From the NCBI GenBank assembly GCA_000733355.1, contig JNVV01000018.1:124001-188000 (forward strand): a DNA stretch of 64,000 bases, written 5' to 3'. This DNA comes from Falciphora oryzae (Eukaryota; Ascomycota; Sordariomycetes; Magnaporthales; Magnaporthaceae). Shown here in pieces: positions 52,934 through 63,824 of the stretch (its first letter is position 1; every line of letters begins with the position of its first letter). Both the position numbers and the translations under genes were made by a program. The notes beneath the pieces are model-generated. The model was given only the letters and a program-made list of their open reading frames with translations. It was not told the origin of the DNA and did no database searches.

Positions 52934-53137
52934 TGGCGCGCGTCTAAGCATGGATTTGTTCCCCGCGCTCTCCTGGGCTTCGGCGATGTGCTGGATGGAT
53001 GGAAGATCGATAGGATACCTTTGTTGGAAACCCCGCTGTGCAGGATAGAAGGATGACGGCAGATTGGGAGATCTGAGCGTGTCTGGGTATACTAGGGTTT
53101 GTTAAATTAGAAATGCCCCAGATGTGAAGCCAGAAAA

Positions 53138-54799
53138 TCAACTCCATTTGGCAAAGAAGTCCCGCCACATCTCCTTGAACCCATAGTGCGGCGCCTTGGA
53201 GTCGTATACTTTGGCCTTGCTCTCCCACCCCTCCCCACCAAGCCTCGCCAGAACGCCCTTCTGAGCGCCGCCCCCGCTCCCGTCCAGGAGCGACCTCTGC
53301 GGGCGCCTCGCGCGTTCCCTAATCGTGTCGGCCAACAATGGCGCAACATCGGCAAAGCAGGCGTCCAGCTCGCGCTGCAGCGTGAAGTAGGGCTTCTTGG
53401 CCAGGTCGGGCGCCATGAGGTTGTAAGAGCGCGTGATACTGTTGAGGTTGCTCACCGCGAGTTCCATATAGGCCTTCTCCGCCGCCTCCCAGGCCGGGTC
53501 CCGGAAAGGGTGCGGCGCTACCCAGGGCGCCGGCTTCTCCTCCGCTTCCCCACCATCCGAGTCCACGGCGCCGGCGCGGCTGGGCGCCGAACCTTCCTCC
53601 AGGGTCTCCTGTATGACCTCGTTGCCCAGCTCCTTGCGCATCTTGGCCGTGACCGGATCCTCAGCCTCGCTCGCCGGAACTGCCGTCTTGTCCGTCCCGC
53701 CACGCCCCGGATTCCTCCGCGCCTCGGCAGCCGCATACCCCTCCGCCCTCGCGACCTGCCTTTCCAGAGACCCGCCTATGCCCGCAATCGACCGCGCCGC
53801 ATGCCTCCTCCAGTCATTCCGCAACCTCGCCCGGAACGTGCGTAGCGCTTTCGCCAGCTCCTGCTGCTTCTCGATCCAGGGCGGCACGATGTCCTGGCGC
53901 TTGATCATCTTGTTCATGATGTACTCGGTCGTGTCCACGAACGGGTTGTCGGCCCGCGCGTCCCGGGGGGCCGCGTCTTTGCCCCGGGGTATGTCCCGGA
54001 ACTGGCCCCGCGCGATCGCGTCCTCGATCCGCTCGTTGGCCAGCGCCGCCAGCCCGGACACGGAGTTGGGCATGACGGCGCGCGCGCCGGACGTGAAGCG
54101 CTCGCGCAGCTCGGCGCGCAGCTCTGCACGTTGTTCGGCGTCCAGCCCGACTGTACCGGTGTAGGCCGCAGCGCGCTCTCGGGCAGCCGACACGCGCTCG
54201 CCAGGCCCAAGAACCGGGTCACGGCGCAGGCGCATGTCGACGACGACGCCGGGCTGGTGGTGGTGGTGGTGGTCGCTCTTGCGGCGCAGGCCCGGGGCGA
54301 GCGGCTTGTGCGCGTCGCCCAGCATGCGCAGCACCGCGTCGGCTGTCTGCTCCTCGCCCGTCCAGGGCTGCGACGCGGCGAGGTCGCGCGCGCCGCGGCT
54401 TGCCGAGGTTGGGAGCGACGAGACGGCCGACGAGATGCCGGACGTGGTGGGGTCTTCGTAGGAGGGCGTGGCGGCGATCTTGTCGAGCAGACGCGCCTTG
54501 AGCTCGGCCGAGAAGCCGGCGTCCTCGACGGCGCGGCGGCCCGCGCGCCCGCCCGTCAGGAGGGCCTCCTCGGTCGCTTCTTCCAAGCGCCGCGACATTG
54601 CGCCCTTCTCGGCGGGTGTGGCTGGCGCATCACGGGCTGGCGAGGGGCCGGCCGTGGGAGGGGGAGCGGCGGCTGCGTCGGGGTGGCTCTTGGGCTCGTG
54701 GGAGTAGAGTCGAGGATTCGGGAACGGCGGACGGCGGGGGGCGGGGGCTGGGAGCCTTCGCAGGCAGGTTGCGCAGATTCGGACGGGCGGGCGGTGCAT
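53138..54799 (-). CDS. DUF1992 / DnaJ-subfamily-C-member-28-like protein, mitochondrial
   Basis: A single exon of 553 aa. The first 30 residues (MHRPPVRICATCLRRLPAPA..) are Arg/Pro/Ala-rich with no acids, a likely mitochondrial presequence; the CATCLRR word is common in fungal mitochondrial proteins. The conserved DUF1992 core reads LANERIEDAIARGQFRDIPR, then DNPFVDTTEYIMNKMIKRQD and IVPPWIEKQQEL, near the middle. No J domain (HPD) is visible. A His5 run precedes it. The C-terminus ends in a long helical region with FKEMWRDFFAKWS. Function in the organelle is unknown. The gene is tail to tail with the helicase, 204 bp apart. Confidence 0.9.
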   Translation of the reverse strand: MHRPPVRICATCLRRLPAPAPRRPPFPNPRLYSHEPKSHPDAAAAPPPTAGPSPARDAPATPAEKGAMSRRLEEATEEALLTGGRAGRRAVEDAGFSAELKARLLDKIAATPSYEDPTTSGISSAVSSLPTSASRGARDLAASQPWTGEEQTADAVLRMLGDAHKPLAPGLRRKSDHHHHHQPGVVVDMRLRRDPVLGPGERVSAARERAAAYTGTVGLDAEQRAELRAELRERFTSGARAVMPNSVSGLAALANERIEDAIARGQFRDIPRGKDAAPRDARADNPFVDTTEYIMNKMIKRQDIVPPWIEKQQELAKALRTFRARLRNDWRRHAARSIAGIGGSLERQVARAEGYAAAEARRNPGRGGTDKTAVPASEAEDPVTAKMRKELGNEVIQETLEEGSAPSRAGAVDSDGGEAEEKPAPWVAPHPFRDPAWEAAEKAYMELAVSNLNSITRSYNLMAPDLAKKPYFTLQRELDACFADVAPLLADTIRERARRPQRSLLDGSGGGAQKGVLARLGGEGWESKAKVYDSKAPHYGFKEMWRDFFAKWS

Positions 54800-55245
54800 C
54801 TTGTCCGCAGCCCGAGCATCAATCGGGGCAGTTTAAGCAATTGGGGATTATCCCGACCCGGCAAGCATACAACCACATGGTAAGGTTGCGAGATTTTGAT
54901 CTGGTTCAGCACTGGTGAGGGTTTGTGTGGCGATCGATGACGCTGCAAAATCCGCCTCCACCGGAAAGTCGGCGTCAAGCTGTCTGTCCAGTGTGACAAA
55001 ATGGGGAGGGTTAGGGTAACTGGCTTGCAACCCGACCGTGAAGCACAAGAAATATCACAGATCGGCGAGAAGGAGTGTAAGCAAGATAACATTAAATGGT
55101 CCAAATAAGGATAAATAGGCAGAATAAATATCTGCGAGACCCTTCGCCACCATCTATAGGTAAGTCAGATTGTGAAATGTTCGAGTCTAGAACCGTGCTC
55201 GTATCAACCACACATCCTCCTTCAGGGCGACACCCCGAGACAACC
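54800..55245. other. intergenic
   Basis: Upstream of the DUF1992 gene and downstream of the SDR gene. No gene supported. Confidence 0.5.
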
Positions 55246-56373
55246 TCAAAGATATTTCTTGATCTGCTCCTCCGACCAGTCCCAGAATTCACTCGCGATT
55301 CCGCTGCCGCCCTCGGACTTGCGCTTGCTGGCATCAGCCATCTCCTTGGAGATGTTCCCCTGCCACAGCCTTCCCCAAGGCGCAACTAGTTGCCAAATCC
55401 CAAGGTCAGCCATCAGCCGCCCAAACGGAGGCTTGAAGCAATAGACAGTGTAAACTTACTATGAGTGCCGGTGGTCTCCAGGGTGAGCTCAGGCGAGAAT
55501 CCAGCAAACAGGCAGGTGTAGGCCCCGTACACGGACGGGTACAGGATCGTCTTGCGCATGAGGTAGACGGTCAGGCGCCCCTGCGTGCGCCACAGGTCCG
55601 AGTCCAGGTTCCCCGGGTTCAGCGACGCCGATAAGATCGGCTCTTCCCGGTGGCGGGCCGCGAACTCAGCCGCGTGCAGGTAGTTGCAGAGCTTGCTGTA
55701 GAAGTACTGGTTCGCCTTGGACAGCCCGTCCCAGCCGGTCAGCGCGCCTTTCAGGGTCGCCGGGCTGTGCGCCTCGGCGGCTGACGACGCGACCCAGACG
55801 ACGCGGACTGACCCCTTAGGCGACGAGGGGAGCGCGGCCGTCGAGGCGATCAGGGACGTGAGGAGGCGCGTCAGCAGGAAGGGCCCCAGCACGTTGACGC
55901 CCAGGACCAGCTCGGTGCCCTGCGCGGTCCTGGAGCCCGTCTCGGGGAAGGCGACGCCAGCGTTGTGGAAGAGGACGTCGAGCCGCTGCTCCCTCCGCGT
56001 GAACTCCTGGGCGGCGGCTTTGACGGCGTCCAGGTCCGCGAGGTCGAGGCGGAGGAACGTCAGACGACCTTGGGAGCTGGGCACAGCCGCCTTCATGTCG
56101 TCTATCGCCTTCCGAGACTTCTCCTCGGAGCGGGCCATGATGTAAACATGGGCGTTTCTGGCATAGAGGATCTGGGCGAGCTCCTTGCCGACGCCTGTGT
56201 TGGATCCTGTGACAATAATAACCTGGAAAATTGTCAGGAGGTACCCAGCATTGGCGGGCCGTTCGCGTTGTCCATATGCTCACCTTGTTCGTCAAATCCG
56301 GGAGGTCATCCTGCTTGAAGTTTGGCTTGCCCGGGAAGGCTTGTTTGAGTAGGTTGATGAGGGCGGTAGGCAT
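55246..56373 (-). CDS. short-chain dehydrogenase (retinol dehydrogenase/WWOX-like group)
   Basis: Three exons, 56373-56284, 56222-55460 and 55385-55246, give 330 aa. Joins restore NK-VIIVTGSNTGVGKEL (cofactor loop) and TGTH-IAPWGRLW. FHNAG is the NNAG position, SSAAEAH includes the catalytic serine region, and NQYFYSKLCN provides Tyr-x-x-x-Lys. The C-terminal ASEFWDWSEEQIKKYL is typical of this fungal SDR group. It should be a cytosolic or membrane-attached NADP-dependent reductase; substrate unknown. It is divergent from a Zn2Cys6 regulator (start 56941), the same layout as the SDR/regulator pair at 1.1-5 kb. Confidence 0.92.
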
Positions 56374-56940
56374 GGTTGGGGATGCGTTTGCTTAACTGTC
56401 GTGTCTTGGATTTTAGAGGGGCCGGATAAAGGGGAAGCTCGTTTGGAACACAGTCTTTTCGGCTTGATGCTGCTATAAAGCAGTGGGATAGTAGTAGTGC
56501 CGAGTGTTTCCCATGTTGTCATTTGCGGGAGGCGCGAGAAGCATTTTATAGAAATCTTACGACCGTGGGGGGCCTTGGACAGTTGTGAACCCCGCGGCAA
56601 AGTGTGGAAATCCGCGCGGGATTGGTACTGAATCCCGCGGGTTTGGAGGATTTCATACGAGGTGCCTTTGGTTGGCGTGACGGGATTGAAACGAGACGGC
56701 CAGGATAAGCCGATCTTCACGCCAATGGAACGGCAAATAGCAGCCAGCCTCGTGTACTGCGCAAAAGAATCCGGAGCTTTCGCGATTGAGCACAAACAGT
56801 TGGCCCGTCCGAAAATCTGCACCAGTCGAGGGGCGTGCACATGGCTGTTGTATCACGTGGTCCGCCGGCTCAGCGTCTGTTTAAAATCCCGCGGGGTTGA
56901 CGCAAGCTCGATCTCAGGTCGGGCTTGAATCTGGGGCGAC
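56374..56940. promoter_or_regulatory. shared promoter region, SDR / second Zn2Cys6 regulator
   Basis: 567 bp between divergent starts. It contains several GCGGG words, including TCCCGCGGG repeats near 56634 and 56889 (partly palindromic). CCCGCGGG could be an inverted CGG-type site for a GAL4-like factor; not proven. Confidence 0.45.
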
Positions 56941-59449
56941 ATGAAAGCGACAATGCCATCAGAGTTCTGCGTCCCAGCTGCGTACGGCCAGGCGTGCGTG
57001 GGATGCGTGCGTGGGAAATGCAAATGCATGCTTCGCCAGGATGGAGACGGATGCGAGAGGTGAGTTGCGCGCCGGGCAGTGGGTATTCCTGCTTTGCTCG
57101 CCAGAATGAACAATTCAGGACTCGAGCCTGACAATACCAACATACTAGGTGCCATCGTCTCGGGAAGCAATGCGAGCCATCCGCAGCCGTCCGCAAGCGC
57201 AAGTCCCAGTCCCCGCCTCCTGGTGCCCCCAACGCCCGCCGCCCGCGACGCGATGAGCCCTCAACCGCAGGCGCCGCCGCTGTCATCCCTTCCGGCAGCG
57301 CCGGCGGTACGTCCCGCCTTGAGAAGAAGATCGACGACTTGATGTCGCTCCTGCGTGCGCAAGCAACCTCAGGTCCCAGGCAAAAGGCCAGGGCCGCAGA
57401 TGATGATGGCGCGCCAACACTTGTGCTCTCGCCCAAAGGCCCAACAACAACCTCCTCGGCGACTGCTGCTGTCAATACTGGGACCGAGTCGGGCCTTCCA
57501 GACGTTGTAATGGACTCCGCCACGGCCTCGATCCAGCTGGTCAGACCGGCGACGGCCAGCGATTCCGCAGTCGACGGCAACATTGGATCATTGCCCAGTG
57601 CAACCGCCACAGCAGAGATGTCGCCCGTGGCCAAGGACATCCAATCCGCGCGCCGGCTGTGGGAATCGGACGAGGAGAAGGAAGAAGAGCAACTAGACAC
57701 CTTTCGAGACCTCTTCATTCGCGTCTTCCCATTCGTGTGCCTGCATGATGACCTTTCGGCCGAGGAACTTTTCGAGGAGAAGCCCTTTCTATGGCTTGTC
57801 ATCATGGCCCTGACTCAACAGTCCATAGCGACGCAGTTTGCGATGGAGGAGACCATCTGGGGTATCGTATCGCGGAGAATTGTCGCCGAACAGCTTGCCG
57901 ATCTTGATCTCATCCTTGGCTTGATCTGCTTTACCAACTGGTATGATACACCAAGTCCTTGATACTTGCCTTTCCCAGTTGCAATCCCCGCCTACGCCTG
58001 GCAATAATCGTCCTGACCATCCCTCTCTCCAACCGGCTCTCAGGTCTAATGTCTTCAAGAAGGACAAGCCATTCGCGTCCATGACATCGCAACTCGCCGT
58101 GGCCATGGCCCGAGAGCTCGACCTCCACAGAGAAGCGCCCGCGCTCAAATCGTATCGCGCCCAAGGCGGGCAGCTTGTGCCGCAGATATATCCGACTACA
58201 CGCAAACGGACCTTAGAGGAGCGACGAACGATACTTGCCCTATTCCAAATCTCTAGCGGGTGAGCAAGCCTCGCTCTTTGCTGATGCGTGATTTGAGACA
58301 ATATGACTGATCATTTCACCTTCCCCCGTTGGCAACAACAGTGTCTGGGCCTCCTTCAGAAAAGTAGAGCCGCTCGCGTGGACGCCCTACCTGGACTCCT
58401 GTATTCGCGCGCTCAAGGAGGGGAAGGAGACAATCCGCGACGCCACCCTGATCACTCAAGTCAGATGCCAGATCATCTTGAACCAGCTGTCGTGCCCTTC
58501 TCCAGACGACGGCCCCAGCAGACCTTCTAAATTTATGACCACAACACTCCTCCAGCAGCTGAATGCCATTCGGCAGACTTTACCATTGCCTCTCCAGCGC
58601 AACAGGGCCATAAAGATGTACCTTTTGCATGTAGAGCTAGCCATCAGAGGCCTCTGCCTTGGCAGGCCTGAGGGGGATAAAACCTCCTGGCAGCCGACCG
58701 TGAACCGGGTCGTCCCCGCGCGCATCCGCCGGGCGCAAGAGCTGGAGGCGACGCTGGCAGCTTGCGAGCAGTGGATGAAAGCCTTCCAGGCAGACGTGGA
58801 CCCGATCGAGCACATTGCAAGCATCGACCTAAGCGGTTACGTCCAAATGACGCACTGCCTCGTCCAGCTGTTTCGTCTGCACACATTGCCTGATGGCGAA
58901 AACGACGGCAGCGGCACCGGCGAACCCGGCTTGGACTTTGGGGACATCCGGCGGCGGGCCGACGTCTTCAAGGTGCTGGATCTCCTCCACGACGAGATTA
59001 GTAAGGTGCCCGAGGCCTACGACATGGTGGACGCGCCGGGACCCAGGAGCGGCCTGTTCTTCAAGGCGCCGCGCCACATCAGGATGATCAAGGGGATGAT
59101 GCTGAGCGAACTGCCAGAACATATCAAGCTGCAGCGCGAGAAGGGGCAGCGTCCTATAGACAAGGCAGCGCAGGAAAAAGAACACCCTCAAACGTCGCCG
59201 CCGCCACTGCAGCAGCAGCAACAGCAACTGCAGTCCCCGGAGTCTGTGGAGCCGGACGTTCCGCAACCCTCCGACGCCGGGGCTGATGAGTTCAGCTCTG
59301 CGGATTTCTTGGGCGACCTGGCGTTTCTCGACGATTTCGTCATCGACGAGGCCTCCGAACCGTGGATCATGGACCTTTTGGGCACCCCATGGGCCACAAC
59401 GAACCAGCCTCAGGGCCTTTACTACATCCCCGACTCCGACGGCTATTGA
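56941..59449 (+). CDS. Zn2Cys6 transcription factor with coiled coil and acidic tail
   Basis: Four exons, 56941-57059, 57149-57940, 58044-58259 and 58342-59449, give 744 aa. Exons 1 and 2 join to C19-X2-C22-X6-C29-X8-C38-X2-C41-X6-C48, a complete GAL4 cluster, followed by RKRKSQ and a RLEKKIDDLMSLLRAQ coiled coil that would dimerise. Later joins restore CFTNW-SNVFKKDKPF and SSG-VWASFRKVEP. The middle region matches the fungal TF domain (SQLAVAMARELDLHR). The C-terminus has a Gln run and an acidic segment ADFLGDLAFLDDF, a likely activation domain. Nuclear. It is divergent from the SDR gene, its most obvious candidate target. Confidence 0.9.
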
Positions 59450-60855
59450 CTGTGGGACAACTCGTCACTACGCCCGCTCGACGCCAAGCCGCAGGTCTGT
59501 CTTCCAACTCGGTCTTTCTCCAACCCGGGATTTTTCCAGCCGGTGGCAATCCCAAATACATGGCTAGCCCATTTGATCCGTTAGTCGCACGATCGACATA
59601 ATTAGGTATTTCACCATTACGAAGAGAGATTTTAGTATAAGTACGGAAAAAATCCCAAGAATAAAAGCCAGTCCTTTGGGTTCAATGTGGATTGTTCGGC
59701 ACCAGGGTTAGGGTCTGTATAGGAAAACCTGAAGTCGCACGGCCGCAAGGAGACTCGTGAAGAACGCACAATATTTCTAACACCTGCCTTTAAATTTGTA
59801 TCAGGCGATTTTTCTATCCTCCTTTGCTAAAATTCCTCAGACATTCTGCCTGGCGTCCAGCTGGAAAGATTGGGGGTTACACCGCATACAATATACAGGG
59901 GAATCCTCGCTCTTTTGGGGCGTGTTCCTGCCGGTGAATCCGTCACTTCCCACGGCGGGTGATATATCAACAAACACCGCCAGCGCGAGGAGACATGTTC
60001 TTTTCATTTCCTTCACCTGTCCCACCTCCACCTATCTCTCCCTCCCTTCAAGGTAGACCGCCGAGCTGAGAACGCCCCTTCCTAGTTCTAAATTAGGCGC
60101 GGTCTCTTCCACGTCGTCGATTGTCATCCTCGCCTGCCGCTCTTGCCTGGCCTGACTGATGCCAAAGGCCCATGCAATAATCCAGCGCGCGACCTAGGCC
60201 ACATGACTTCTGCGCACGCCAAAAAAAAAAGGTGACGGAATTAACCCCTGCCCACAATCCGGTCTATTTCTTGTCCGGCCCCTCCCTTCACCTCTACATT
60301 CCTCCTGCTTCTATTTTTTTTTCTTCAGCCTTGACACCAGAGTCTCAACCGCGTCGGTGATCAAAACTCTGACGTGTCCGATCCCGACTTTCTCTGCTGA
60401 TTTTCAACTCTCGCATCAGTCAACTTGCTGAATACGCCCCGCTCGCTTCGCGCGCGCCTCTTCGGTCAGTCGCACCGCGCAGCCAAATCTGTCATCGGCT
60501 TGCGTGCTCGCCAGCTTTGCAACATTCAAGTAAAGATTAGGCCGAGACAAGCACGTGGCTGCAAACACTGCATTCGCCAACGCCTGAGAAGGAAACAGCC
60601 TACCTGCTCACCCCTCATCGAGGATATATTTCGCTCCATCCAAAATCCGAAATCTATTCTTGTCCATTTCCCCACCATCGTATCCTCTTCAGACCCGCCC
60701 AGGAAATGCTTGACAACCAACCTAAGCCGTTGAGATCATTGCAACCACCAGCCATCGCCTGCTTACGGCGCAACTGATCGTTTGTCGACATTCAACACCC
60801 AGGTCGCCACACGTACCAAGACACCAAAAAAAAAAAAAAAAACCCCATCATCACC
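59450..60855. other. intergenic with long leader of the BIR gene
   Basis: 1.4 kb without a supported gene. Ends in a run of 17 A (60826-60842) just ahead of the BIR gene start. C/T-rich stretches at 60000-60060 and 60270-60330 look like promoter and leader. Confidence 0.5.
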
Positions 60856-61782
60856 ATGCCCAAGAGAAAACGAGGCGGCGGGCGTCTCAAGCTGGCAGCG
60901 CAGCGGAGCGTGATGCTCAGCATAGGCGACTACAACGCGCTGCCCACGAGGCTGGTGTCCTTCAAGAAGAACACGTGGCCGCACGCCCGCCCGACGCCCG
61001 AGGACCTCGCCGCGGCCGGCTTCTTCTACGACCCCTACGGCCTCGTGACCGGCCTGCCCGCCGAGATGGCCCGCGGGCGGCTGTCGTCGTCTTCCTCGTC
61101 GCCGTCGGCCGAGGAGGGGGAGGCCGGCGGCGAGAGCCAGCTGGAGTTCATCGACAACTGCGTCTGCCCCTCGTGCGAGCTCAACGTCGACGGCTGGGAG
61201 CCCGACGACGACCCGTTCGAGGAGCACACGACGCGTTCGCCGCGTTGCCGCATGGCGCACGCGTTCAAGCGCCAGAGGTACGAGGCGCGCGCTGCGCAGA
61301 AGGTGGCGGCCGCGACCGCTCCTGCCCCTGCCGCGGCCGAGCAGAGCCCGGTCGAGCATCCCGGCAAGAAGAGGGCAGCCGCATCCGCCATGAAAATGGC
61401 GTCCAGGCCGAAAGCCAAATCCCCCGCTATCGGCAATAAAGACGATCCGCGCGTCGGGATGAGAAGCACCACGACCGACGAACCCGGTGACAGATCCCCC
61501 GAGCCCACCGCTACGACAGCCGAAGAGCCAAGAGCGGCAAAGGCCGATGTGCCGCAGCCGTCGGTTTCCGGCGCCCCTATGCGCCGCGGGAGCCGCAAAT
61601 CACGCGATGTTGTTACCGACAACGCGCGGCAGTCCTTGGACCGGTCCAACGGCTCGACCACCTCCCCGCGCCGCACTCCGGCTTCGGATCACAACGGCAG
61701 CCTCAGCCCCATCGCCACGCCGAGAACGGCCATGCATTCATTCAGCATGGCCGACGCTATCATGAGTCGCTACGGCGGCTAG
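60856..61782 (+). CDS. BIR-domain (IAP/survivin-type) protein
   Basis: A single exon of 308 aa starting MPKRKRGGG, a basic, probably nuclear N-terminus. The BIR fold is seen in FKKNTWPHARPTPEDLAAAGFFY, a 40-residue Ser/Glu-rich insert, and then DNCVCPSCELNVDGWEPDDD with zinc ligands C104, C107, H124 and C131 (CX2CX16HX6C, the family spacing). The insert between the hydrophobic strand and the zinc site is unusual. The rest is disordered, Lys/Pro/Ser-rich. Fungal BIR proteins such as Bir1 act with Aurora kinase at centromeres; they are longer with two BIRs, so this single-BIR protein may be a distinct group. Confidence 0.85.
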   Translation: MPKRKRGGGRLKLAAQRSVMLSIGDYNALPTRLVSFKKNTWPHARPTPEDLAAAGFFYDPYGLVTGLPAEMARGRLSSSSSSPSAEEGEAGGESQLEFIDNCVCPSCELNVDGWEPDDDPFEEHTTRSPRCRMAHAFKRQRYEARAAQKVAAATAPAPAAAEQSPVEHPGKKRAAASAMKMASRPKAKSPAIGNKDDPRVGMRSTTTDEPGDRSPEPTATTAEEPRAAKADVPQPSVSGAPMRRGSRKSRDVVTDNARQSLDRSNGSTTSPRRTPASDHNGSLSPIATPRTAMHSFSMADAIMSRYGG

Positions 61783-62870
61783 GAGAGTCTTGTCACCCGA
61801 TGGGAGACTCTAGCTGAGAGATTCATGATCAACCAATCTTGTTTTTGTTTGGCACCAAGGATTTTCTCAATCAAATTACTGTATGATCAATACTCCGAGA
61901 CCATAGCATCCTGGCAACACGGCTTGGTTCTCTTTGAAACCTTTGTTTTGTGTGGCTGCGCCGCGCTTTGTTTTACGGGAGGTTCTGGCCTGGGAAATTT
62001 GCGGAAGTACAAAGTGCCCCGGTGGCGCACACGGCCCCCGCCCAGCTGGCCACTTTTTCCAACTGCATTCTAGCCGGAGTCACTGTTGGTAGCACATGTT
62101 TTGTTTGTCGTTCATAGCAGCACAACCCGTCATTGTCCTCATGTGTCGATTCTCCTCTGCTTCCACCTCGTTCTTGTAAGAATTCAGTCAAGAGTCTGTC
62201 ATCACCGCAATACTTTATCTACCACGGACATTTCTTTAGATGTCCCGTGATGCCTCCCACTTCTACGCCTTTGCTAATCAAGCCACGCGAAAGGGTACAA
62301 GCCTTCAGGGCAAATGCAAGTATTGGCGGAACGGTCTTCCTGAAATCACTTAGAAAGTGTTATAAGATAGGCACTACAGCACCCTCCAACACAAGTCTCA
62401 CTTGATAATGAAATTTACAGCTTGCGCGCTTGAGTATAGGCAAGACAGTTCGCGGTGATATGACCTCCCATACGTCTTTACCTCGGAGAGCTTTTCATTA
62501 TTGAGGTCTTCCATCTAGTTGAGTGTTAAGCTACAAACCCATGGAAGGAAAACTTCTAGAGATTTTGTTACGATAAGGCGATAGTGTGATAAATAGGGAT
62601 CCTCGGAAATGTGTTTCAGTCATCCAGCTTTGCACTTTTTCGGAAGAAGTCTTGTAGACAATGCTACTTCGCTGCATAGTTGTGGGGAGACCTTGGATGG
62701 TGTAGTTGGATTGTCCCAAGTCATCCGCCCCTGCCTTCACGAGAGTAGCAACGGCAACGAGCCTGAACAGACTCAGGCCATGTTTGGTTCAGCAACATGT
62801 TTATTTGTTCAAGGAAAAGGAAAAGGAAAGGGGGGAAAAGTCAGAGGGTAAAAGTGCAAAACGGGAAAAC
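61783..62870. other. intergenic
   Basis: 3' flank of the BIR gene and then 700 bp of moderately AT-rich DNA with no supported gene. A GGAAAAGGAAAAGGAAAG tract at about 62812-62834 precedes the solo LTR. Confidence 0.45.
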
Positions 62871-63165
62871 TGTTGGTAGGAGTTGGTACTCCTGTTGGCC
62901 CCAATGGGGGCCGGGCACGGAGATCTTACTGGTTGGTTGGATCCTCTATTGTGCGCGTGAAGAGGAAAGGGATCTATCTGCTAGAAGGGAGGGCAACGAA
63001 GCCCCTTATATACATTGCCAACAGGGCTTGGCCCTCCAGGTCACAGGGGCCCTATGGGCCCCGTGGGCCCCATGGGCCCCGGAGGGCCCGGGCCTCCCAA
63101 GCCTTCGTGGCTTCCAGATCCCTTTAGTGCATGCGCCAGAATAGTGCTGGAATAATAATCCAACA
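62871..63165 (+). mobile_element. solo LTR related to the copia LTR
   Basis: 295 bp, TGTTGG...CCAACA, flanked by AAAAC on both sides (62866-62870 and 63166-63170). It shares with the 299-bp LTR the start TGTTGGTAGGAG..TGGTACTCC, the GAAGAGGAAAGG-ATCTATCTGC block and a TATATACA word, but its middle is a different, GGGCCC-rich palindromic stretch (about 63046-63096). No internal element remains, so it probably arose by recombination between LTRs. Strand follows sequence similarity to the copia LTR as written on the plus strand. Confidence 0.85.
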
Positions 63166-63578
63166 AAAACCCTTATGCAGAGGGGCTAACAAAGGGGGCC
63201 TTTGAACCTCTGGTATCCCAGTAACTTCTCGGCCTGCAGGGCCCCTTTGAAATCGTCTCCGCACCTCTTTGTACCTCCCATGAACGAGTGTTGACCATAA
63301 ACAGCGTGAACAAAAACGGCCTCAGACGAGATCGCGATGAAACCAAAGTATCTCTAAAGTTGGGGCTGCCTAACCAGCCCCAGCGTATGGCTATTTGGCC
63401 CCAGAATCGCGGGGCCACAGTGCAAACACATACGGATTCGGTACCTCAGCCAGATCCCCACCAAAACGTGAAAGATCCACAGGTACTTTATGTGGGCGCT
63501 GTGCACAGAGGAAAATCAAAAACGCTCAACACCAAGAAAAAAAAGTCGTGATAATTTTTTGATGCTCAGGGTCAGCTT
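63166..63578. other. intergenic
   Basis: Right flank of the solo LTR. A short open frame at 63288-63551 has no family resemblance. Confidence 0.45.
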
Positions 63579-63824
63579 TTAAGGGACTTCAACAACAATA
63601 CACTCCTGAGTCTCCTGAGCGCTCAATTTAGCTTGTGAGATCGCCTCTTCGACGATACGGTCAAAATCACCCTCGTCTACAGCCGGAATCTCGTCATATT
63701 CGTCGTCTGGCAACGCCATCTGTGAAAACGCGGCCTCAAGTACCTCGTCGTCGATCTCGTCGGCGGGCGGGCGAAAATACGCGCTAAGCGTCGTGGTGCG
63801 GCCGTGGAGGTCGACTTGACCCTG
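63579..63824 (-). pseudogene. acidic ORF remnant, C-terminal part
   Basis: An open minus-strand stretch of 81 codons between a TAA at 63827-63825 and the stop at 63581-63579. It reads VDLHGRTTTLSAYFRPPADE and then an acidic MALPDDEYDEIPAVDEGDFD tail. Upstream of the TAA, another frame gives RTSVVDLTG, which seems to continue the same protein. The look is that of a transposon-encoded protein's C-terminal tail, with a nonsense change or frame slip. I do not recognise the family. The remaining bases to 64000 show nothing further. Confidence 0.35.

Noticed and set aside
53186..54883. long plus-strand frames over the DUF1992 gene
   Set aside because: Shadows of a coding minus strand; no domain.
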